NCBI RefSeq assembly: GCF_963576545.1
Contig: NC_083646.1
Coordinates: 10,808,991 to 10,872,990 of the forward strand
Length of the DNA stretch: 64,000 bases
Origin: Limanda limanda
Lineage: Eukaryota > Chordata > Actinopteri > Pleuronectiformes > Pleuronectidae
Direction: 5' to 3'
Under the pieces are notes generated by a model. That model was not told the origin of the DNA, did not search any database, and worked only from the letters and a program-made list of their open reading frames with translations. Of this stretch, positions 55,916 through 64,000 are shown one piece after another. Each line of letters opens with the position of its first letter. The first letter of the stretch is position 1. The position numbers were made by a program, and so were the translations under genes.

Positions 55916-58900
55916 ATGTCTTCGTTGTCAGAGTCCGACTACCGCTGCAAACAAGGAGATACAATCTGTGGTGAGTGATATTATCAGAGATAGATCCTGA
56001 AGATTCCGTGTGAGGTCACTGGAGTCGAGAGATGAACAAACATACCTGCATACACGTCGTGTAAATACAGAGCCTCTGACGTGTCCTTGTATCTGCTCCG
56101 TGCTGTGTGCAGAGATCCGTGTCTACGAGCAGGAGGTGATCGTGGTGCCCATCTTCCTGCTGGCCAGCTTCCTGGTCACCCTGGTCTTCATTTTGCTGAT
56201 GCGCTTCTGTCCGGAGAAGGTCGAGCGGCTTCGTCCACGGGCCTCAAAGTCGACCTCCAGGAGAGAACTGCACGGTATCGATGGTAAGACACCGGAGCAG
56301 ACCATGTTTTCCTCTGTGTATCTCTGCAGTGTTACAGTTTTCAGGAGGTGCACATTAATCTCATCAAAGCAGTGAAAGTGTTTGAAACTTTTCACACCGT
56401 TATTACTTCAAAATCAAATCAACTTCTGTTTGGTTTTCCTACAATATTCAGATCATGTTTGCTTTTCGACCTGATCCTTCAAAATCACATGTAAATAAGT
56501 GAAACCAAAATTGTAAAAGCTTTCACCCACACACAGACAGATCATACAGTTTATCATTGCTATTCTGCAACACTATGAGGCATGTGTAAGTGCGATGAAA
56601 ACTTTGTAATATTACAAACTACTGTGCTTTAACCAGAAAAAACATATAGCTGCATACAACTACATAATAGGGTGATATAAACTGGTTATTAAATATTTGT
56701 TCTTAAACTCAAGATGCATGTATATGATCAATAATTAATTTATTCAATACATAGATAATCCTACCTTTGGCTTTTACTATTACACTACAGCTGAGCCTTC
56801 TTGACTTTTTGTAATGCTTTATTATTATTTTAAATATATAATTCAGTACTGGAAATAATAATAATAATTCTGATCTTGTATTTATTCCATAATAATGATT
56901 ATTCTCTTTCTCCCTCTGTATCTCTGTCCGTAGCTCCACCAGGTATCAATGTGCTGGAGCATGAAAGCATCGCTCTGGACATGCCCAGTTCCTACTCCAC
57001 CTTCACCCCCGCAACCACCTACTCCTCCAAGAGGCTCTCCGTGCCTGTGAGGACCCCCGCTCCCCCGCCCGACCCCCACCCACAGCCCTTCCAGCCCAAT
57101 TACGTTCCCATCGTCCAGCCCAGGGAGCTGCCCCGCCAGAGGCTGCCTGAGTCCTTCAACCTGGTCACCCCTCTGCCCGTGGCCTTCAGCCTGCGCTCCG
57201 ACTCCTCCGTGTCCCTCTACAGGGCCCGGATGGAGAACAGGAATGTGGTCCTGCGGGTGCTGAATGGTGAGATGGTTGAAAAGCTCTTAATTGTCTGATT
57301 TTCAGGTCTTTCTCTTCTGACTCTTGCTGCTACAGTTTTTAGTTTTTCATTTTCGTTTCCCTGTCGTTTTTATGCTCCACAGACTCTGCGGATGCTGCAG
57401 AGAGACACAACTTCCTGGGTTTTGCCTCCTTCCTGGCTCAGCTCGGGCCTCATCCATTCCTGCCGGAGCTGCTCGGTGTGGTGTCCCTGCGAGCTCCCCT
57501 GGTCACGGTGGTGGAGGAGCTGGAGAACAGAGACCTGCTCAGCCTCCTGTGGAGATCCAGACAGGTAGGGAGTGTGAAGTGTTTTTTAAAATTATATAGT
57601 TGAAGTAAAAAAGCAAATGACAAAGTATAACTTGTTGGGGTGTTTATTCTTTCAGGAACATGTGGATCCTCCGTGTGAAATGACTGAGAGAAGAATATTT
57701 ACCATGGCCCAACAGGTGGCCTCAGCTCTGGTCAGTATGAAAATAACTAACAACTTTTAAAGGCACATTTGACTTTCAAATCAGTGACAGAACTCGGAAC
57801 GGAACCTCAGGATTTAGCTCCAAAGCACATCCACAAAAAAAACATATGCACCTATCTGTTAATTGCCTAAATGTTAGTGTCACTTTTACAGCTTTGAGCA
57901 ACTGGAGCCCTACAAAAAAAAGACTTTTATTGAATTGTTTTTTACGTTTTCATGACCTCTACATTAATATGCTTTAAGTCTGATCTAAAAATGCACTTTC
58001 TTCTCTCCAGACAATTCAAATGTTACGCCGACATGCAGGAATATTTAAGTTACAGTAACTGCACAGGCCTGTCTGTTTAATCCTGAGATTTCCTCGTCTT
58101 CTTCCTCTTTCAGGAGTTCCTTCACAGCAAAGATCTTCTCCACGGGAATATTCGTGCCCGCAACGTACTGGTCAGCAAGGACTACACGGCCAAGCTCTGG
58201 GGTCTTCGTGGGGTCCACACAAGGAAGGACCAGGGGGGCACTCAGAAGGATGATACCAGCATGAAGAAATGGCAAGCGCCAGAGCTGCTTGCCAAGAGGC
58301 CTGCCAGTCAGAGTAGTGACGTGTGAGTTGTGTGTAGGATATGAAATTAATGTTATTAGGGACATTTATTTTTCATTCAGTGAAAACTAACTAATACTTT
58401 CCTGTTCGTGTCTCTCCAGCTGGTCCTTTGGCCTCTTACTGTATGAGATGGCTACACTGGGTAAGTTCATCTGTGACTTCATTATTATTAAAAATTATAA
58501 ATGTATGGGTCGACTCATAAATGCATTTACTAGATAAGTATGATTATCTACTACAAGGGACATCAATGAACAGTATGGTCACAATATTCATATACTATAA
58601 TACTATGATTATGTGTGTCAACACATTGATATTTTCCCATATACATACATTTATTTAAGTAAATTAGTAAAGGTGAGGTATTTTATGTCAATATTGGATT
58701 TTAATAGAATTTTATCTTTATGGTATTTAATATGCTGAATCAGCCAAAAACAGACCTATGGCCATCTATCTTTAAAGGAAGGTTGCCCTGAAGTGCAAAT
58801 GACTAATGGGAAATGACCAAAACAAATCAGAAAACACAAAAACAAAACAATGGAAACATGACATTAACCTCTAAAAAAAAGGGAGGTACCTGCTGTTTTT

Positions 58901-59404
58901 TCCCACCATAATAAAGAGTTTCTCTGTTGATCTTTCAGAAAATGTCCACGGTTTCCAACATATACATTGGTGTTGTAATGTAAAAATATGTAATCTCCCC
59001 ACATGTGCTGTTTACTCTCCAGGTGAAGCTCCGTTTGCAGAAATCCCAGTTAATGAACTTCTACAGTTTCACCAAAGAGGGAAGAGTCTGAAAAAACCTT
59101 CCAACTCCTCCAACGCTTTGTGAGTAGCCAGACGACACAAACCCGAACCTGAGGCAACTCAGCGATTGACGAAATTTTCTCATTAACAACCAAACGTTTT
59201 GCCTCTTTCAGGTACACCGTCATTAAAGGTTGCTGTAATTGGAAGGATCAGGATCGACCCTCCCTGGCTGACGTGAGCCGAAAGCTCACCTCAGGGGAGA
59301 AGAGCGCCTCCGACAAAGTCCTCAGGGCGTCTGGGACCATTAACATTGAGCAGTATCTGAAGGAAGCGGGATACGGGGAGAGCAACAGCTACACTGTTTT
59401 CTGA
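55916..59404 (+). CDS. styk1: STYK1/NOK-type membrane pseudokinase (451 aa)
   Basis: Single-pass membrane protein with a cytoplasmic kinase-like domain; human STYK1 (NOK) acts in growth and autophagy signalling. Exons: 55916-55970, 56113-56283, 56934-57266, 57383-57564, 57656-57730, 58114-58322, 58420-58460, 59023-59119, 59212-59404 (1356 nt, phases agree). Short extracellular N-terminus, membrane segment at about residues 27-48 (VIVVPIFLLASFLVTLVFIL), basic stop-transfer region, Pro-rich juxtamembrane linker, then the kinase-like domain. Catalytic residues are lost: the beta-3 Lys is Arg (VVLRVLN), HRD is HGN, DFG is WGL. The APE motif and DVWSFGLLLYEM are retained. Human STYK1 also lacks DFG but keeps HGD and the beta-3 Lys. 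Ends SNSYTVF. Confidence 0.9.
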
Positions 59405-59859
59405 TCACTGCCTGTGACGGCAAAATATATTGCACGATTCTAAACTACCCCAGTGGTGCACTTTTACAACACAAAGTCTTTCTGGTGCAATAATGGTGTC
59501 CTGTGGAGAAGTGGACACCGAGACTCTTCCTTTATTTTGCTGTGTATTCTTACACTGAATGTTGATGCAAACAACGAGAAAATCTTACACGTATATGAAG
59601 CTATTTACCTTTTGAAACCGTGAATCATTTGTGGGGGAAAATACATGAAATGTTGAAATAGTGAACTTTTAAGATACGTAAACATGACCGATGTACAGTT
59701 GCTGCATCCTGACCTTGTAGAAGGCACCGTAGATATATGATGGTTTACAAATGTTTACAACCTGAAGCCGATGTTTATGAAAAGATGTAATATATATGTT
59801 CGTACGCTATTTTTGTACAATTCTATATTAGTTAGAGTTATGGAAATGTAGGATTTGTA

Positions 59860-59865
59860 AATAAA
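59860..59865 (+). terminator. styk1 poly(A) signal
   Basis: AATAAA about 460 nt after the stop codon. It faces the phc1 signal at 60044 on the other strand, so the two genes converge with only about 150 bp between 3' ends. Confidence 0.6.
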
Positions 59866-60043
59866 ATTGCAATATTGTTACACATGTTTTCTCTATGAGC
59901 TCAGTTCATGTGGATGGACCTGAGAAATGAAGTGAAGTGTTTACATTTAAATACATAAATCATCTAGGGTGACCTTGTTATTTACTTTTCAAGGAAATGT
60001 AAATTTAAAAGCATGAATAAACACGTCGGGTAACAAGAATCGT

Positions 60044-60049
60044 TTTATT
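60044..60049 (-). terminator. phc1 poly(A) signal
   Basis: AATAAA on the minus strand, about 740 nt past the phc1 stop. The intervening 60050-60788 is the presumed 3' UTR and has no other gene. Confidence 0.5.
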
Positions 60050-60788
60050 GGCATTATTGCATACATGTACAAAGAGCACTTCCACTTTGCCCACTAGAGG
60101 GCAAACTGTGAAGAATACCTATTTTCAGGTAGTTAGGTTGAATAAAGCTACTAAAACTATTATATCCATGAAAAAATAATTTTGATTGTAATACAAAATG
60201 GAAAGATACAAAACTAAACTTTGAATAACTAATAAAATGAACTAATTAAGATACTAGGCTATTTGAGTGTCCTTCGCTCTGTGAGATTGGAGCCTGGGTT
60301 AAACATCTATGGTTAAAAAAACAAAAGTACTCACAGACAGAAACGTTTAAATGAAGTGGTTGTTATTGACATCAGAAATCATACTACTAAAGTTAAAGCA
60401 CTGTTTGAAATACAGCAAGAAGGCAACATGTCTTTTTTGAACCCAACAGGTGAGCTGTTCTAGCTAAAAGACCGAGCATGATAACTGCAGGCTGGTGTAT
60501 AGTTTACATAGAAAAGGTCTCTACACACGGTAACCGAAAAAAAGTGAACAACAGACAGACATCTCTGTTTCAGAATGTCCTTTCTCACCACCCACACATA
60601 CACACACATATATTCATGCACACAGTTTTTACACATTCAAGGTCCAAAGGGTAAACTGTCCGTTTCCATATCAGCACAGGGTCGATGAAGCACCATTGTT
60701 TCGTAATGATCTCAGTCTTAGGTTTATAACTTATCACTAACAAAAGGAGCAAGTCCCGGTATTGATCCCGTCTTTAGCACCGACCTCT

Positions 60789-63700
60789 TCACTCACGCAG
60801 GCTGTTGATGGAGGCACAGATCTTGAGAGCGGGACCCAGCTTGATGTTCATGGTGGAGATGAGATGGTCCTCTCGCAGAAGCATGAGAGCCTGCCCGTCT
60901 ATTTCCTGGGACAGAAACTGGGCGGCCAGCTCTTCACAACCTGAGCACAAAAGGGAGACAAGGTGATACAACCAGCACAGAAAGAGACCAGCGCCCTGCG
61001 TCACTAAGTGAGTTCAACAAGCACAGGATATGTTTTCGTTATCCAGCTTCACTTAACCTTACATTGGCCAAACTGATAACCTCTACTACGAAGCTGCTTA
61101 TCAACTGTCTCAGTGAACCCTGGGTTTTCTTATCCAGCTATGTGAGTGTTAATGCGACGGAGGCGGAGTTGCTGATAGAATCAAGTCAGGGACATATAAA
61201 ATTGACAAAAGTTGAATAATCACTGAACACCAACCTTGAAGTGAAGAGATGAACCTGCAGACTTCTTCAACACCCCATTGAGCAGGAGTTGATGAGAGAA
61301 AGTTGGCGCCCTCCAGTGGAAGGCTACCAGGAGCTGAACTGTCAGACTGAGGGGCGCTGTGGTCCGCTCTGGAGAAGGAGTGTGAGGAGGTTGGAGAAAG
61401 TGAAGGAGAATCATCCTCCTCTTCTTCCTCCCCATCGCTGGACACGTCCTCTGAGCGACTGGACTCAGAATGACACTGCAACCAAAAGAGCAGAGATTCC
61501 AAAGCCAGTGAGAGTAGGCATCATTTTTTACTAATATATCAAATGATATAAAAAATCTTCAGAAAGATGAGCTACAAATACAAAATGCATTTTGAAGGAC
61601 AGGTTTCATAATTTCCAAAAACTTGTAGAATTGTAGTTTTTAGCATGTGTAACTCAAAAGGAAGTAAATAGTGTATCTGGTAGGGACTGTTTTCAGAGGA
61701 TTAGCACATATTTCGTACTCTAATGAGCTTTTTGGGCACCAGTAAGTTGTATGAGGTTTTGACTCAAAATAAATTGTTGGGGTGTTTTTCTGAGTTTTCA
61801 AACAAAAATGGATTTCCAATATAAACCCCTCGGCTTCTGAATAAACACAGAATAATCAATAGTAGATTAAGTCATTACTGTCTCAAAATATGTAATATCT
61901 CCAACTTTGTCCTTTAAACATCAGTTCTTACCTTGACACCTAAATGCCTGTTTGACATTTTATTAGAGGTGATATTAGAACTGCTCCTGCGCGAGGGGCC
62001 CCTGCGCTTTGCCATGCTCTCAGACGGTACAGGAGGGGATGCCAGTCCTGCTCCACTTCGGACCCGGCTTGTCTTGAAGTGCTGGCTGCAGCTCACATTG
62101 TACCTGTGGACCAAGAGGAACAGTCAATACACAGGAAGGGATTTGGAGTTCCTTGTTGTTGGCTGCTCAGAGTTTTGAGTGTATTTTAAACAAGGTAGCA
62201 TAAAAAAGAAGTTATTTAATTATCTCTAAAGCTCATTTATGCTCAACGTTAGATATGGAAGTCTTCTGTCTGCACGTGGTACAGACAAAATGAGGCAGTA
62301 CCACTGGAAATCATGGGGGGCAGGGTAGCCAATAATTCAAACGAGACTACCAGGACATGAGGAAGAAATTTCAACCATGGCGGAACCTTTTGAGCAAAGA
62401 CTTTGTGAGTTGGTAGGAAACTACAGGTATCTATACAACATTAATTTGCCCAGGCAATGGAACAAACAGCCACGTTTCCTCTTTCTTAAGAGGGACAACA
62501 TCACAACCTCCTCCACCATCGCCATGTTGGCCGTTGTCGGTAACTGTTGACTCTGCGCTGCCATCTAGTGGATGTATTGCTTAAAAACCATTTCAATGTT
62601 AAAGAATCAGACATTGAAGTATGTGGGAGGTGATTTATCTCTTTGCAGAAACAAGCCTTTAGGAGTTGGAGGAAATCCTACCTCTTAGCACAAGTATTTG
62701 AACAGAACCTCTTTGAGCCTTTGAACTGGCTGGCTGGCGCCAGGTTTCCACAGTATTCACACTTCAACACTGCAGAGAAAAGTAAAGTTTACAGATATAT
62801 TACATTTGGAAAATACATACATAACAGGTTTATGGTATCATATTCTTTCAAATCCAAAACTCCACTTACATGGAGGTCCGTTTTCTGAGCGGCCAGCCAG
62901 GGCAAAATCTCTGTCTTTGAGGAGTCCAGCCACCTGTCACATCACATACAAGCCTGACGGTAAGGAACTTTTCACACAGCCAGTGTCATTCAAACTTAAG
63001 CTAGGGTTTTATGTGAAATCTGCATTTTCAAGGCAGGGTGCACTTACAGGGAAGGGTTCAGCTCCCTCCTGGATAACAAAGCCCTCTATGAGGTGGGTGA
63101 GAACTTGAGGTTTGACCACTGCCTGCGGAACCGGAGCTCTGTCTTTGTCCCCATGCCCAACTCTTGGCAAAGGCAGAGGTAAGGACAGCATGGGAGGAGA
63201 TGAGAAGGCAGCTGTTACAGGAGCTACAGTGAGGATTGAAACAAACAGGGAACAGGTTATTAAACCAGAAGGTTTATGGTGACAAGCTTAGAATATTACT
63301 AATTATTTTTGCTGGATTTGGAGAAGGCAAACTGACCTGAGTCCTTTGTGGGGGCAGGGGATAAGGGAGGAGCAGAATCTTTTACTGGTGCAGGGTCTAA
63401 TGATTCTGTCGCCATCTCGTTCGGTACATCACAGTCAGATTTTCTCTTGAGAGAGCCAATGGCAGGCTTCATCTAATGGTGTGTGGAGGAAAAAGCAGCG
63501 GCAGTTATTAGACTTCACCTAAGCAAAACATTCAGAGTCACCGAGTTCCATCCTTTCATTGGTTTATCTTACCATCGCACTGTTGTTGGACACTGTGTTA
63601 ACATTCCCACTAGCTGTGTTGTCATGGGCTATGCTGCTCCGTGCATTTGCCAGGGCAACAGCCTGAGCGTTTCCTGCTAAGCCCTGCCTGGCTCCCACCA

Positions 63701-64000
63701 GCTGCACAGGGATGTGGGGATGGTTGTGTCCTGCAGTGGAGGCCTGGCTGTTGCTAGGTGGTGCTGGTAGAATGGGTGGTGGGTGTCTGGGAGGCAACTG
63801 CACAGGTAAACGGTGTCCCTGGGCTGTCTTGGGCTGGATAGGTACAGGCCCTTTGTCTGCTGTAGCACAGGCCTGTTGTAGTGGCTGCACCACCAGAGTC
63901 TGCGTGTTGATGTTGGCTTTTGTGGTCACTGAGCCAATGGTGTAGCCCTGGGTGGACGTAGAAACATTTGATGTGGGTACCAAGATCATAGGGGCAGCAG
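60789..64000 (-). CDS. phc1: Polyhomeotic homologue, PRC1 subunit (5' end outside window)
   Basis: Polycomb repressive complex 1 subunit that compacts chromatin through SAM-domain polymerisation in the nucleus. Exons 5' to 3': 64000(partial)-63573, 63473-63337, 63223-63048, 62933-62870, 62769-62682, 62103-61932, 61475-61235, 60940-60789. Seen: Gln/Pro-rich region, HD1-like segment (VVKPQVLTHLIEGFVIQEGA), FCS zinc finger (CEYCGN, then FCSNTC), KR-rich linker, acidic Ser-rich stretch, and SAM domain from WGVEEVCRFISSLQG to MNIKLGPALKICASIN. KICASINSLRE is closest to PHC1 (KICAKINVLKE) rather than PHC2 or PHC3. Exon 63473-63337 shows an apparent one-base frameshift; see findings. All other junctions keep phase. 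Confidence 0.88.

Overview
The window looks like nuclear DNA of a teleost fish. Its genes are split by GT-AG introns, it carries fish-type tRNA-derived SINEs and (CA)n/(GA)n microsatellites, and the proteins match vertebrate families: ClC-1, caspase-2, GST kappa, Rap1GAP, STYK1 and Polyhomeotic. No prokaryotic or viral gene set is present. All gene models were built by hand from splice sites, reading phase and recalled family conservation; no alignment was run.

Layout: (1) 0.8-17.3 kb, minus strand: clcn1, the skeletal-muscle-type chloride channel; its last exons lie beyond the left edge. (2) 17.3-27.5 kb: no convincing gene apart from a possible alternative clcn1 first exon at 19.6 kb. (3) 28.0-34.4 kb, minus: casp2, a complete 482-aa reading frame, with a 24/30-bp minisatellite just upstream of the CARD exon and a GC-rich promoter-like stretch at 35.3-35.6 kb. 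(4) 37.0-42.2 kb, plus: a compact Rap1GAP-family gene with a GoLoco motif (544 aa). (5) 43.1-53.6 kb, plus: a tandem duplication carrying two intact gstk1 genes of 228 aa each. (6) 55.9-59.4 kb, plus: a STYK1-type membrane pseudokinase (451 aa). (7) 60.8-64.0 kb, minus: the 3' part of phc1, with FCS zinc finger and SAM domain, continuing past the right edge.

clcn1, casp2 and gstk1 form a block that matches human 7q34; styk1 and phc1 both map to human 12p13. The genes are not an operon; they are linked by ancestral synteny.

The most interesting signal is inside clcn1. Two 79-bp exons with the same phase and homologous sequence (10509-10587 and 9329-9407) encode alternative versions of channel helix G and the G/H loop. 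Because 79 is not divisible by 3, only one can be used per transcript. The less usual copy has a GC donor and is preceded, on the RNA, by a long (CU)n tract of the kind bound by PTB. Other points are the different peroxisomal C-termini of the two GSTK1 proteins (VKL and AKL), a patch of near identity within the gstk1 duplication that suggests gene conversion, a TTAA-flanked piggyBac-like MITE, a short interstitial telomeric repeat, loss of kinase catalytic residues in styk1, and an apparent one-base frameshift in a phc1 exon.
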